Assembly (NCBI RefSeq): GCF_047238125.1
Contig: NZ_JBDFMH010000001.1
Span: forward strand, 1,550,001 to 1,614,000
From: JBDFMH01 sp047238125
GTDB taxonomy: Bacteria > Pseudomonadota > Alphaproteobacteria > Sphingomonadales > Sphingomonadaceae
Direction: 5' to 3'
Length of the DNA stretch: 64,000 bases
The notes under the pieces: model-generated
What the model was told of the DNA's origin: nothing
Seen by the model: the letters and a program-made list of their open reading frames with translations, nothing else
Databases searched by the model: none
Position numbers and translations under genes: made by a program
Shown here: positions 9,553-17,965 of the stretch, piece after piece
Layout of the letters: every line of letters begins with the position of its first letter
Numbering within the stretch: position 1 is the stretch's first letter

Positions 9553-10094
9553 TGCGAGCCTCCGAACACGCGTAGCGTCCGTTCGAGTTCGGCCAAGCCT
9601 TGGTCCGAACAATTGCGGTCACTGGCCTTCACGCATTCGGCCGAGATGACATAGCCGGCGCCATAGCGCGTGAAGCGGCGATCGAGCGTGACGGGACCGG
9701 GCGGGTCGGGCTCGACGAAGGCACCGGGATCGGGCTCGTTATCCTGCGCGGCCATTGCACCGGGCGGGGGCAGCACTTCCTGGCGCGATCCGTTGATCCA
9801 CAGCTTGGCGCCAGGCAGCAGGATTGAAGCGGTGTAGTCGTAGGGCCCGGTGCTGACCACGTCGAAGCTGCGATAGCGCGCAAACCCCGCGGGGATCAAA
9901 ACGGGCAATCGAACCTGGCGGATCACCGCAGCGATGCGGGCCGGATGCGGCGGGGGCGGTTCGGCAAAGCCGGCCTGCGACCAGTCGACCTCGGCCACGC
10001 GACGAGATGGCACCGCATCCTGCGCGGATGCGATGGCAGGCCAGCTGCTGGCTGCCAAAAGAAAGATCGACGCGAAAAGACGGCACCCATTCAT
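9549..10094 (-). CDS. Exported protein of unknown function, first gene of the peptidase operon
   Basis: This 181-residue protein has a clear signal peptide (MNGCRLFASIFLLAASSW, cleavage around ASA-QD at 24-25). The mature part is proline-rich (PPPPHP near 47-52) and has an S-x-x-GPYDYTAS segment and two cysteines near the C-terminus (about 154 and 161). I do not recognise a domain. It is the first gene of the tight minus-strand operon and is joined to the M23 gene by ATGA at 9549-9552. Possible roles are an inhibitor, chaperone or propeptide-like partner for the exported enzymes. No sequence feature decides between these. Confidence 0.7.
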   Translation of the reverse strand: MNGCRLFASIFLLAASSWPAIASAQDAVPSRRVAEVDWSQAGFAEPPPPHPARIAAVIRQVRLPVLIPAGFARYRSFDVVSTGPYDYTASILLPGAKLWINGSRQEVLPPPGAMAAQDNEPDPGAFVEPDPPGPVTLDRRFTRYGAGYVISAECVKASDRNCSDQGLAELERTLRVFGGSQ

Positions 10095-10260
10095 GGATCG
10101 CCCCCGTGTTCACACGTTAAACGCAAGCGAACCCGTCTTTTCTGTCCCGTTTCTGTACAATACGGGCGCTGCTCTGTCCAGCGGAGGAAGATCTAGCTCC
10201 GACAGATCGGTCCTGCTGTGATCCAGCGCATTGTTTGCCGGCTTTCCGTGAGGCCGCCGG
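10095..10260. other. Intergenic region upstream of the exoenzyme operon
   Basis: This 166-bp gap lies between the 3' end of the PAS gene and the start at 10094, both on the minus strand. It contains an AT-richer patch around 10120-10165, which is the likeliest place for the operon promoter. I could not fix -35/-10 boxes. A GCCGGC/GCCGGC pair around 10235-10260 could form a weak hairpin after the PAS gene, but no U-run follows. Confidence 0.3.
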
Positions 10261-11142
10261 CTAGCGGCCGACGACCGCCACCATCGCGCCATCGATCGCG
10301 AAACTGCTGCGCAGCGGCGCGGCCGCTATGCGCACTGCGCGCTCGCCGCCATTGTTTACCAGCAGGGCACTGTCCCAGGCCACCGCCGGGCCACCGGTCA
10401 GCACGCCTTCGATCGCGGCCGCTGCGGCGACCCGCCGGCCGAGCGGCAGGATATCCACCAGCCGCACCTGCAACAGGCTGGCGCGAACGAACCCGGCCAG
10501 GCCGGCAAGCGCAGGATCGACATCGCAGAACGTGGCGCGCAACGTGAGCTGGCCGATGCCGATCTCGCCTTCGGCCGCCAGTGTTGCGCGCAGCGCAGTC
10601 TCCACCTCGGCGATGCGGTGCATCTCATGTTCCGCGCCGATCGACCGGAACAGGCAGGCGGCGCCATCCCCATACGGAAAGCTGCGCACGCGGAGCCAGC
10701 CGCCCGGGTGGCTGATCGACGGTAGATCGACCTGCGCGACCTCACCTGCCGACAGCGCCCGCGCCAGATGGCCGCGCGCCACGCTTTCGGCCAGATCGCG
10801 GCAATGCGCATCGATCGGCCGGCCGATCGCGGCATCACGGCTGATCCGGAAATAGCTCGCCGCCGCGGCGTTCAACTGCACCACCCGCAAGTCTCCATCG
10901 ACCGCGACGAGGCCGGCATCCAGCTGGTCGAGCAGGATATCGTGGCGGACTGCCAGCGCGCTGTCGTCGTCATCGGGGGCCGGCGCCGCGTCGACCAGCC
11001 GATCATAGCTGGCGGCCGACAGCATCACGAGCCGGCGCCGGCCATGATGCGTGACGAACAATGGATCGGCAGAGATCTGTTCCTGCCACGTGCCGAACCG
11101 GCGCACGAATTCTGCAGAGGATACGCTGAGGGCTTGTCCCAT
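10261..11142 (-). CDS. PAS-domain protein with N-terminal Phd/YefM-like domain
   Basis: This is a 293-residue cytoplasmic protein. Residues about 6-50 match the Phd/YefM antitoxin DNA-binding pattern: S-x-x-EF followed by a charged helix, then THHGRRRLVML and a SYDRL end. A PAS domain follows at about 65-175 (LDAGLVAVDGDLRVVQLNAAA is its start), then a linker and a C-terminal domain without a kinase or output motif. No toxin gene adjoins it. A tandem AATCAGGAG repeat lies upstream and supplies the ribosome-binding site. The fusion suggests a regulator in which PAS sensing controls DNA binding. It is divergent from the TadE/TadG pair, a possible target. Confidence 0.72.
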   Translation of the reverse strand: MGQALSVSSAEFVRRFGTWQEQISADPLFVTHHGRRRLVMLSAASYDRLVDAAPAPDDDDSALAVRHDILLDQLDAGLVAVDGDLRVVQLNAAAASYFRISRDAAIGRPIDAHCRDLAESVARGHLARALSAGEVAQVDLPSISHPGGWLRVRSFPYGDGAACLFRSIGAEHEMHRIAEVETALRATLAAEGEIGIGQLTLRATFCDVDPALAGLAGFVRASLLQVRLVDILPLGRRVAAAAAIEGVLTGGPAVAWDSALLVNNGGERAVRIAAAPLRSSFAIDGAMVAVVGR

Positions 11143-11329
11143 CTGATCTGCTCCTGATTCTCCTGATTATCCGCAGTGCTAGCTGCGATGATCGTCAAGC
11201 GGCGCCGGACCTGATCCGAATCGGAGGGTCGACGGCCGGCTGCACGCCTGGCGGACAGACTTGGGCTGCGGATTGTGTGTATCGCGCGTGGCGACGGGGC
11301 GGGAAGCGTCCGCGGTGCATGATGGCGGC

Positions 11330-11761
11330 ATGGCCCAGCAACTGCCCGCACGCCGACACCGCCCACTGGCCCGCGATACACGCGGGGCAGTGCTCGTCGA
11401 ATTCGCTCTCGCCGCGCCGATCCTGCTGATGATCCTGATGGGAATCATCGGCTATGGCGGCTATTTCTGGCGGGCTCACGCCTTGCAGCAGGCTGCCAAC
11501 GACGGCGCCCGCGCGGCGCTGGGCGGGCTGACCGCCGCCGAGCGCGCGTCAATCGCGCGCGACACGATCCGATCCGATCTGGCGGCGCTTGGCTCGATCG
11601 CGCCGGCCCGCGTCGCCATCCAAGTCGCCGAGCGCAGCGGCACGATCGACGTGGCGATCGCCTATGATGGCTCCGCGGAACCCTTTCTCGCGCTCGGGCT
11701 GGTGCCGTTGCCCGATCCGGTGATCCGGCGCGAGGCCTCCGTCCGGCTGGGCGGCCTGTGA
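11330..11761 (+). CDS. TadE-like pilus assembly protein
   Basis: This is a 143-residue protein. A short basic N-terminus precedes the TadE hallmark (TRGAVLVEFALAAPILL) and one transmembrane helix at about 22-45. A GYFWRAHALQQAANDGARAA segment follows and the rest is a beta-rich extracytoplasmic part. TadE-type proteins are pseudopilins of Flp/Tad pili or stand-alone surface proteins. The ATG at 11330 is chosen because the protein then begins as family members do; upstream in-frame starts add unrelated residues. The stop overlaps the TadG start by GTGA. No pilin, ATPase or secretin gene lies in the window, so the pair is isolated here. Confidence 0.85.
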   Translation: MAQQLPARRHRPLARDTRGAVLVEFALAAPILLMILMGIIGYGGYFWRAHALQQAANDGARAALGGLTAAERASIARDTIRSDLAALGSIAPARVAIQVAERSGTIDVAIAYDGSAEPFLALGLVPLPDPVIRREASVRLGGL

Positions 11762-13416
11762 GACGCCTCGTGCGCGATACGCGCGGCGCGGTCGGGCTGA
11801 TCGGCGCGGCCGGGCTCGGCGTCGGGATCGGCTGCCTCGCGCTGGCCGTCGATCTCGGCCAGATCTATGCCGCGAGCCGCGAACTTCAGGGCATCGCCGA
11901 TGCTGCGGCGCTGTCAGCCGCGGGCAACCCGGCCGCCCCCCGCGCCGCCGCCACGGCGACGATCGCGGCCAACCATGGTGGCAATGTCGCGCTGACGCTG
12001 GAGACTGGTCGCTATGCCGCCAACCCCGCGCACACCGCCGCTGCCCGCTTCACCACCGGCGCCGAAGCGGCCGGGGCGGCATCTTCGGACGCGGCGCGCG
12101 TGACGCTGACCCGGCCGGTGCCGCTGGTGTTCGGCATCGCGGCGCTTGGCCGTGATCATCTCACGATCAGCCGCAGCGCGACGGCCGCACGCACCGATCT
12201 CGCAAGCTTCTCGATCGGATCGCGGCTCGCAGCGCTCGACGGCGGGCTGGCCAACGCCCTGCTGGGCGCGCTGACCGGATCGACGGTGTCGCTGTCCGTC
12301 ATGGATCATCAGGCGCTGCTCGGCAGCGACGTCGACCTGTTCGCCTTTTCCGATGCGCTGCGGACGTCCGCGAACCTGCAAGCGGCGTCGTTCGATCAGG
12401 CGCTGGCCGCGCAGGTGAAGCCGGCGACGGCGCTGTCGGCGCTGACGCTTGCGTTGGATCGGCAAGGTTCCGGCGATGCCGCGGCGGCGATGCGCAAGCT
12501 GGTAACCGCCGCCGCCCGGCGCGAGGATCGCATCAGCCTCGATCGGCTACTCAACCTTGGCCCGATCGGCTCCCAGGACCGCGTCGCTCCTGGCCAAGCG
12601 ATCCGCGTCTCCGCCTTCGATCTGGCGCGCGGGACGCTGGAGCTGGCCAACGCCAACCGCCAGCTCGCGCTCGATCTCGGGGCCGACGTGCCGGGCGTCA
12701 CGCGGACCCGGGTGACGCTGGCGATCGGTGAACGCGTCGCGACTTCGCCCTGGCTCGCGGTCACCGATCGCGGCGATCCGGTGATCCGCACGGCTCAGTC
12801 GCGGCTTTACATCGATGCCACGATCCCGCCCGTCGCCGGGCTTGCCGTCGCCAGCGTGCGGCTGCCGATCTATCTCGAGCTAGCGGAAGCGGAAGCGCGG
12901 CTGACGGCGATCTCGTGTCGCGCGAACGGCGCCACCCGCGCGGTGTCGCTCGGCGTGCGGCCATCGCCTGGCCATGCCGCGATCGCGGAGGTCGCGCCGG
13001 CCGCGCTGGCCGACCACCGCAGTGCGCCGGCAGAGGGGCCGGCACGGATCGTGTCGGCACCGCTGATCAGCGTCACCGGACAGGCGCGGATCGATCTCGC
13101 CAATGGCGGCTGGCAGGCCGTAGCGTTCGACGAGCCGGCGATCGCGGCGCGCAGCTGGCGCGCCGTCTCGTCGAACTCGTTGGTACAGGGCGTCGTCGCA
13201 TCGCTAGTCTCGCGGCTGGCGCTCAACGTCTCGGTTGCCGGAATAGGGCTCGGCACCGGCGCGGTCGGCCAGGCCGTCGGCGCGACCCTCACCCCGGTCG
13301 CGCCGGCGCTGGACGGTCTCGTCAACCGCCTGACCGGGCTGCTCGGGATCCATCTCGGCCAGGCCGACGTGCGCATCAACGGCGTCCGCTGTGGGCAGGC
13401 GCGCCTGGTTGGCTAA
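11758..13416 (+). CDS. TadG-like pilus assembly/surface protein
   Basis: This is a 552-residue protein. The TadG N-terminus is clear: TRGAVGLIGA, a single transmembrane helix (about 10-32), then DLGQIYAASRELQGIADAAALSAA. The long extracytoplasmic remainder is rich in Ala, Leu and Val and has only two cysteines, about 382 and 546. The GTG start at 11758 overlaps the TadE stop. Family members are anchored outer pilus-assembly proteins, and some carry von Willebrand factor domains, which I do not see here. It ends about 50 bp from the convergent histidine kinase gene. Confidence 0.83.
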   Translation: MRRLVRDTRGAVGLIGAAGLGVGIGCLALAVDLGQIYAASRELQGIADAAALSAAGNPAAPRAAATATIAANHGGNVALTLETGRYAANPAHTAAARFTTGAEAAGAASSDAARVTLTRPVPLVFGIAALGRDHLTISRSATAARTDLASFSIGSRLAALDGGLANALLGALTGSTVSLSVMDHQALLGSDVDLFAFSDALRTSANLQAASFDQALAAQVKPATALSALTLALDRQGSGDAAAAMRKLVTAAARREDRISLDRLLNLGPIGSQDRVAPGQAIRVSAFDLARGTLELANANRQLALDLGADVPGVTRTRVTLAIGERVATSPWLAVTDRGDPVIRTAQSRLYIDATIPPVAGLAVASVRLPIYLELAEAEARLTAISCRANGATRAVSLGVRPSPGHAAIAEVAPAALADHRSAPAEGPARIVSAPLISVTGQARIDLANGGWQAVAFDEPAIAARSWRAVSSNSLVQGVVASLVSRLALNVSVAGIGLGTGAVGQAVGATLTPVAPALDGLVNRLTGLLGIHLGQADVRINGVRCGQARLVG

Positions 13417-13443
13417 CGGGCGAGCCGGATCGATACCGCCCGT
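13416..13443. terminator. Possible weak hairpin between convergent genes
   Basis: ACGGGCG (13416-13422) and CGCCCGT (13437-13443) are perfect inverse complements separated by 14 bases. They sit between the TadG stop and the histidine kinase stop. There is no clear U-run on either strand, so termination is only a possibility. Confidence 0.3.
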
Positions 13444-13467
13444 TCATCGCTCCGCCCGCCGCAGCGT

Positions 13468-14826
13468 TCAGCCAGCTTCCCCAGCGAAGCGTGCGAAGCG
13501 GATCTCGATCATCAGGCCGGGGGCGTTGTCGGCCATCCGCACCGAGGCGCCGTGTCGCTTGGCCACCGCCGACACCAGCGCCAGCCCCAGGCCGTGTCCA
13601 CGGACGTGGCGGGTAGTCTCGCTGCGCGCGAAGCGGGTCATGACCAGATCGCGTTCGCCATCGGCCACCCCCGGGCCGTGATCGGCCACCCGCAGCACCG
13701 CCTGGCTTTGCTCGATCGCCACCATGACCAGCACCGCCGATCCCGCCGGTGAGAATTTGATCGCATTGTCGATGATGTTCGCCGCCAGCCGCACGATCAG
13801 CATCCGTTCGCCGATGATCGCGGCCGGCGCCAATTCGAGGTCCAGCGCGATCTCCGCCGCTTCCGCCACCGTCGCATAGAGCTCGGCCGCGGCACCGGCC
13901 GCCTCATCGAGCCGCATCGGCCGCAGCCCACCCGCACCGCCCGCCTCCACCTCGGCGATATCGAGCAGCGCCTCGAACGTCTGCAGGATCTCGTCGGTCT
14001 CGGCCGCGGCCGCGCCGGCATATTCGCGCGCCGATCGCAAGTCCCGCGCATCGGCAGCCATCTCGATATCGCTCTTCAGCCGGGCGACGGGCGTGCGCAG
14101 GTCATGCGCGATCCGGTTGGATACGTCGCGCAGCCCCATCACCAGCGTGTCGATCCGTTCCAGCATCGCATTCACGTGCGCAGCGAGCGCCGCGAACTCG
14201 TCATCATCGCCTGGCGGCAGCGGCGCGCGTGCGCCAAGATCGCCCAGCCGGACGCGATCGCAGGCGGCGTTGATCGCGGCCACCCGCGCGGTCAGCCGCC
14301 GGCCGACCACCAGGCCGATCGCAGCGGCGGACAGCAGCGCCAGCAGCAGCAGCATCGCCGCCACCGCCAGCAACTGCCGCGTGAGCGACCCCTGTGCAAG
14401 CTGCCGCCCCACGAGCAGTTCCACCCCCGGCTGGATGGTCACCACCCGCGCGATGGCATTGGTGCCGTTCGCTTCCCAATAGCCGTCGCCGGCCGCATGG
14501 AAGCGCAGCGAAGTGGGCGCGCCGGCCAGCACCACCCCGCCTTCGCTCAGCCGATAGATCCGCTCCCCGCCGAGCGCGGTGCGCGCCATCACGATCGCCA
14601 GCGCCTTGTCGCGCCGGAGCGCGGGCGGCCCGGCCAGCTTGTCGATCGTATCGCCGAGATCGCCCTCGATCAACGCCGCCGCGCGCTCGCGATCCGCCGC
14701 CGCCACGATCGCGACTGCCGCCAGCGCGAAGCCGCCCCCCAGCAGCCCCACGATCACCAGATAGCCGATCAGGATGCGGCGCAGCGCCGACCGGCGCGGT
14801 TCCAACGCGACGGCCGGTGCGTTCAC
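13468..14826 (-). CDS. Membrane sensor histidine kinase
   Basis: This is a 452-residue kinase. TM1 is at about 18-45, a periplasmic sensor region at about 46-148 and TM2 at about 150-175. A HAMP domain follows, then HisKA with the phospho-acceptor in the H-box (NRIAHDLRTPVARL, about His241), then an ATPase domain with N-box (NIIDNAIKFSP), DHGPGV and GHGLGLALV. It phosphorylates the adjacent response regulator. The GTG start at 14826 overlaps the regulator stop (GTGA), so both come from one message. The signal is unknown. The neighbouring caspase/CHAT group is a candidate target because it is divergent from this pair. Confidence 0.93.
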   Translation of the reverse strand: MNAPAVALEPRRSALRRILIGYLVIVGLLGGGFALAAVAIVAAADRERAAALIEGDLGDTIDKLAGPPALRRDKALAIVMARTALGGERIYRLSEGGVVLAGAPTSLRFHAAGDGYWEANGTNAIARVVTIQPGVELLVGRQLAQGSLTRQLLAVAAMLLLLALLSAAAIGLVVGRRLTARVAAINAACDRVRLGDLGARAPLPPGDDDEFAALAAHVNAMLERIDTLVMGLRDVSNRIAHDLRTPVARLKSDIEMAADARDLRSAREYAGAAAAETDEILQTFEALLDIAEVEAGGAGGLRPMRLDEAAGAAAELYATVAEAAEIALDLELAPAAIIGERMLIVRLAANIIDNAIKFSPAGSAVLVMVAIEQSQAVLRVADHGPGVADGERDLVMTRFARSETTRHVRGHGLGLALVSAVAKRHGASVRMADNAPGLMIEIRFARFAGEAG

Positions 14827-15518
14827 GGCTCGGCGCGCGGATCGCTGTCGATCACGAAACCCTGCTTGCGGATGGTGCGCACCAGGGGCGCGCCCGCCAC
14901 CGCATCCAATTTGGCGCGCAGGCGCGACAGATTGACGTCGATGACGTTGATCTGCGGCGGGATCCGATATTCTGGCCAGCAGGCATTCCAGATCATCTGG
15001 CGCGAGACAACATCGTCGGCATTCTCGGCAAGGAAGCGGAGGATCTCGAACTCTTTCGGGCTCAGATCGACATGTTCGTTGCGCCAGTGCACGGTCCGCG
15101 CCTTTACACGAATCTCGAGATCGCCCAGCACCAGCACTTCCGGATGCGGGTCGGCGCGGGCCCGGCGTACCAGCGCGTTCAGCCGTGCGATCAGCTCCTC
15201 GGCGTCGAACGGCTTGGCCAGATAATCGTCCGCGCCCGCCTCCAATCCCTCGATCCGGTGACGGGTATTACCGAGGTTGGACAATGTCAGCACGGGCGTG
15301 CGCACGTCCAGCGCGCGCAGCCTCTGCAGCGCTTCCAGACCGTCCAGCCCATCGTTCATCCGATCCAGGATCAGCACGTCGAACGGCGTGCCGGCCGCCA
15401 GGCGCACCGCTTCCTCCCCGCGTGTCACGCTGGTCAGCTGGTGCCCGCCCGCGCGCTCGAGCGCTGCTGCAACCCGCGCCACCGCATCATGATCGTCCTC
15501 GAGCAGCAACACCCGCAT
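14823..15518 (-). CDS. OmpR-family response regulator
   Basis: This 231-residue regulator has an N-terminal receiver domain with acidic pocket residues (LEDDHD), the phospho-acceptor Asp in LILDRMNDG (about residue 51) and the conserved Lys in AKPFD. The C-terminal winged-helix domain carries LSPKEFEILRFL and ends VRTIRKQGFV. The ATG at 15518 is chosen over the ATG five codons upstream because GGGGGAGG lies 5-7 bases before it. It is the first gene of the two-gene signalling operon. The intergenic region to the divergent exported-protein genes holds a repeated TAAGTTG that it could bind. Confidence 0.93.
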   Translation of the reverse strand: MRVLLLEDDHDAVARVAAALERAGGHQLTSVTRGEEAVRLAAGTPFDVLILDRMNDGLDGLEALQRLRALDVRTPVLTLSNLGNTRHRIEGLEAGADDYLAKPFDAEELIARLNALVRRARADPHPEVLVLGDLEIRVKARTVHWRNEHVDLSPKEFEILRFLAENADDVVSRQMIWNACWPEYRIPPQINVIDVNLSRLRAKLDAVAGAPLVRTIRKQGFVIDSDPRAEP

Positions 15519-15586
15519 CGCCACCTCCCCCAAAGCATCGTTGCAGATGTACCAGCCGGAGACACCTCTCCATCTGACATAGACGG

Positions 15587-15619
15587 TAAGTTGTCTCGCA
15601 AGTCGGTGATGTTAAGTTG
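15587..15619. promoter_or_regulatory. Direct repeat TAAGTTG in the divergent intergenic region
   Basis: TAAGTTG occurs at 15587-15593 and again at 15613-15619, 26 bp apart (about two and a half helical turns). It lies between the divergent response regulator gene and the exported-protein/caspase genes. OmpR-family regulators often bind direct repeats, though usually with closer spacing of 10-11 bp. The assignment is a guess from position. Confidence 0.3.
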
Positions 15620-15644
15620 CCGGCGGCTTCATGGTGGGGGTGGG

Positions 15645-16262
15645 ATGCGAAAGCGGAGTGGCATGCGGATCGTGGCGATCGCTCTGGCGGCGGTGCTGGC
15701 CGGCGGGGCCGCGCCTGCACCGCGCGCCGCCGACACCGATCTCGCCACGTTCGAGACGCTGCGCCTATCGGCCGAGCTGGCACGCGCGGCGGAGCGGCGC
15801 GGCGATCCGCTGCTGATGCTGGCAGCCGCCCGGCTGCGCCGCAGCGCCGCGGTTCGTCTCGCATCTGCCGATGCGGATCGGAGCCTCGCGTGGATCGCGC
15901 AGGCGGAACGGATGGGCAGCGCAGATCCGCGCGTGCTCAGCCTGGCGGCAGACCTGCGGACGGAGGCGACGAAGGGGCGCGCCTCCGGCCCGCGTGTTTC
16001 GGCAACCGTGCTGCGCGGGGGCGAGCAGCGCGCCTTTGTCGAACGGTTCGCCGCCGGGCGCCCTGCCGTCGTCTATCTCGAAGGCGATGGTGACAGCGAT
16101 CTGGCGCTGCGCGTCGGCACGGCCAGCGCGGTCGCGTGCCGCGATCTCAACCCCGGAGACGTCAAGATCTGCGCCTGGACGCCGCGCGGGGCCGATCCGG
16201 TGAAGGTAGAAGTCGTCAATGTCGGCACCGTCCAGAACCGCTTCATCCTCGGCACCAATTAA
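15645..16262 (+). CDS. Small exported protein of unknown function, caspase-linked
   Basis: This 205-residue protein has a basic N-terminus and a hydrophobic segment (MRIVAIALAAVLAGGAA) typical of a signal peptide. An Ala/Arg-rich helical part follows (about 30-105, resembling a TPR-like pair). The C-terminal part is beta-rich (about 115-205), with VVYLEGDGDSDLALRV and a two-cysteine segment, like small extracellular beta-sandwich modules. I know no named domain. GGGGGTGGG precedes the ATG at 15645; a second in-frame ATG at 15663 is also possible. The 3' end overlaps the caspase gene by 44 bp, so the two are translated together and probably act together. Confidence 0.68.
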   Translation: MRKRSGMRIVAIALAAVLAGGAAPAPRAADTDLATFETLRLSAELARAAERRGDPLLMLAAARLRRSAAVRLASADADRSLAWIAQAERMGSADPRVLSLAADLRTEATKGRASGPRVSATVLRGGEQRAFVERFAAGRPAVVYLEGDGDSDLALRVGTASAVACRDLNPGDVKICAWTPRGADPVKVEVVNVGTVQNRFILGTN

Positions 16263-17952
16263 GCGCCGCGCCCGACTGGCGGCGCTCGCCTGCGCCGCGC
16301 TGGCATGGGCGGCACCGGCGCTGGCTGATCGCGCGCTGCTGATCGGCACCGGCGATTATCCCGCGCTCGCAGCGGACCTCCGCCTGGCCGCCCCGGCCGA
16401 GGATGCCACGCAGCTGCGCGCGGCACTTGTCCGCGCCGGGCTCCCGGCTGCGAACATCGCAATGATGACCGATCGCGAAGGCCCATCGCCGACGCGTACA
16501 GCAGTGCTGGCCGCGCTCGACGGGCTGGCGGGCACGGCCCGGACCGGCGAGCAGATCCTCGTCTATTTCTCGGGTCATGGCAGCCAGGCGCCCGCGCAGG
16601 ACCCAGCGGCCGAGCCCGATGGGCTCGACGAACTCTATCTGATGCGTGATGCCGCAGGCTGGGACGGCGGTCAGGGCCGCGTGCCGGGCGCGATCACCGA
16701 TTCCGAACTTGCCGCAGCGATCGATCGGATCCGCGCGCGCGGGGCTGATGTCTGGCTGGTGGCAGATACCTGTCATGCCGCCGGCGTCTATCGATCGGGG
16801 CTTCCGGCCGGCGTGCGACCCAAGAGCGTGCCGGCCGCCGCGCTGAACATCCCCGCGGCCCGACCCGCATCAGCGCGGTCGACCAGCGTTGCGCGCCCCG
16901 AGCCCGGTGGCGGCTTCGCAGGCTTCTACGCAGCCGCGCCCGGATCGCTGGCGATCGAGCGCCGCCTGCCGCTCGGCGCGCCCGAAGCCGTGACGCGGTC
17001 GCAGTTCAGCTTCGCGCTGGTGCGGGCGCTCGATTCTGGTCGACTGCGCTCGCTGCGCGACCTGGCGATCGCGCTCAACGCGGCGGACGACATGCTGGGC
17101 GGCGGCGCGCCGCAGCCCAGTTTCGAAGGCGCGCTGGGTCGATCGGTGCTAGGCCTGGCAGCGGATCGCCCGCGCCGTTTCCTGGCTGCGCGCGACGGCG
17201 ATGCGCTGATGCTTTCCGCAGGGGTCGAGGAGGGGCTTGCGCCCGGTATGCGGATGCGGCTGACGGACGCCGCCGATGGCCAGCCCGTCGGCCACGCCAC
17301 CGTCGCCAGCGCGATGCTCGGCCGTGCCGTACTGCACACCGACGGGGCGGTGGCCGCGGTAATGCTGGAAGCGGAGGCGATCGGCCCGGTCACTGCCGGG
17401 GCATCCGGACGCAACGGACTGCTAGCGGAAGTTGCTCCGATCGCAGGCAGCGGGGTCACGCGCGATCTGGTCGTCGAGGCACGGCTCTGGCGGCCGGGTC
17501 CGCGCCGAATCTGTCCCGATCTACCCGACCCGGTGCCCGCCGATACCCGGCCGATCGATCTGCTGACCCCGCCGGCGCTGCGCCAGTGCGACGTGGTGCT
17601 GGCGACGGTGCGCAACACCGGCAGCGCCCCGATCGATATCTCGCCTTTCTATGTCGATGCCGGCGGCCGGCTGGTGGCGCTGGGTTTTGTCGAGATGGGC
17701 GATGTCCGGCTCGCGCCCGGCGAACGGCGCGGCGTCGCGGTGCGCCTGCTGAGTGAGGACCGCGCGGGACGGGCGCTGCCGACCGGCAGTGAGCGGCTGC
17801 TGTTCGTCGCCCTGCCCGCCGGCCGCGGATCGCCGGTCGATCTGCGCGGCGCCGCCGATGCCGCGCTCCGTGCCGCCGCCCCCGATCCCGCCGCCGTCGA
17901 TGGCGCGGGGGCGCTGGTCTACCGCTGGACGGTGGTGCCCGCGCGGCGCTAG
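16219..17952 (+). CDS. Exported caspase-like (C14) peptidase
   Basis: This is a 577-residue protein. A basic start and hydrophobic segment (about 17-37) form a signal peptide ending near ALA-DR. The caspase-like domain follows directly, with RALLIGTGDYP as the first strand, the catalytic His120 in YFSGHGSQ and Cys185 in ADTCHAAG. The C-terminal 250 residues form a domain of unknown type with a CDVVLATVRNTGSAPIDI beta-sandwich-like stretch. Orthocaspases of this type cut after basic or acidic residues. The presence of a signal peptide places it in the periplasm or outside. It converges on the CHAT gene, with 13 bp between stops. Confidence 0.87.
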   Translation: MSAPSRTASSSAPIKRRARLAALACAALAWAAPALADRALLIGTGDYPALAADLRLAAPAEDATQLRAALVRAGLPAANIAMMTDREGPSPTRTAVLAALDGLAGTARTGEQILVYFSGHGSQAPAQDPAAEPDGLDELYLMRDAAGWDGGQGRVPGAITDSELAAAIDRIRARGADVWLVADTCHAAGVYRSGLPAGVRPKSVPAAALNIPAARPASARSTSVARPEPGGGFAGFYAAAPGSLAIERRLPLGAPEAVTRSQFSFALVRALDSGRLRSLRDLAIALNAADDMLGGGAPQPSFEGALGRSVLGLAADRPRRFLAARDGDALMLSAGVEEGLAPGMRMRLTDAADGQPVGHATVASAMLGRAVLHTDGAVAAVMLEAEAIGPVTAGASGRNGLLAEVAPIAGSGVTRDLVVEARLWRPGPRRICPDLPDPVPADTRPIDLLTPPALRQCDVVLATVRNTGSAPIDISPFYVDAGGRLVALGFVEMGDVRLAPGERRGVAVRLLSEDRAGRALPTGSERLLFVALPAGRGSPVDLRGAADAALRAAAPDPAAVDGAGALVYRWTVVPARR

Positions 17953-17965
17953 CCCCGCCCAGCAA

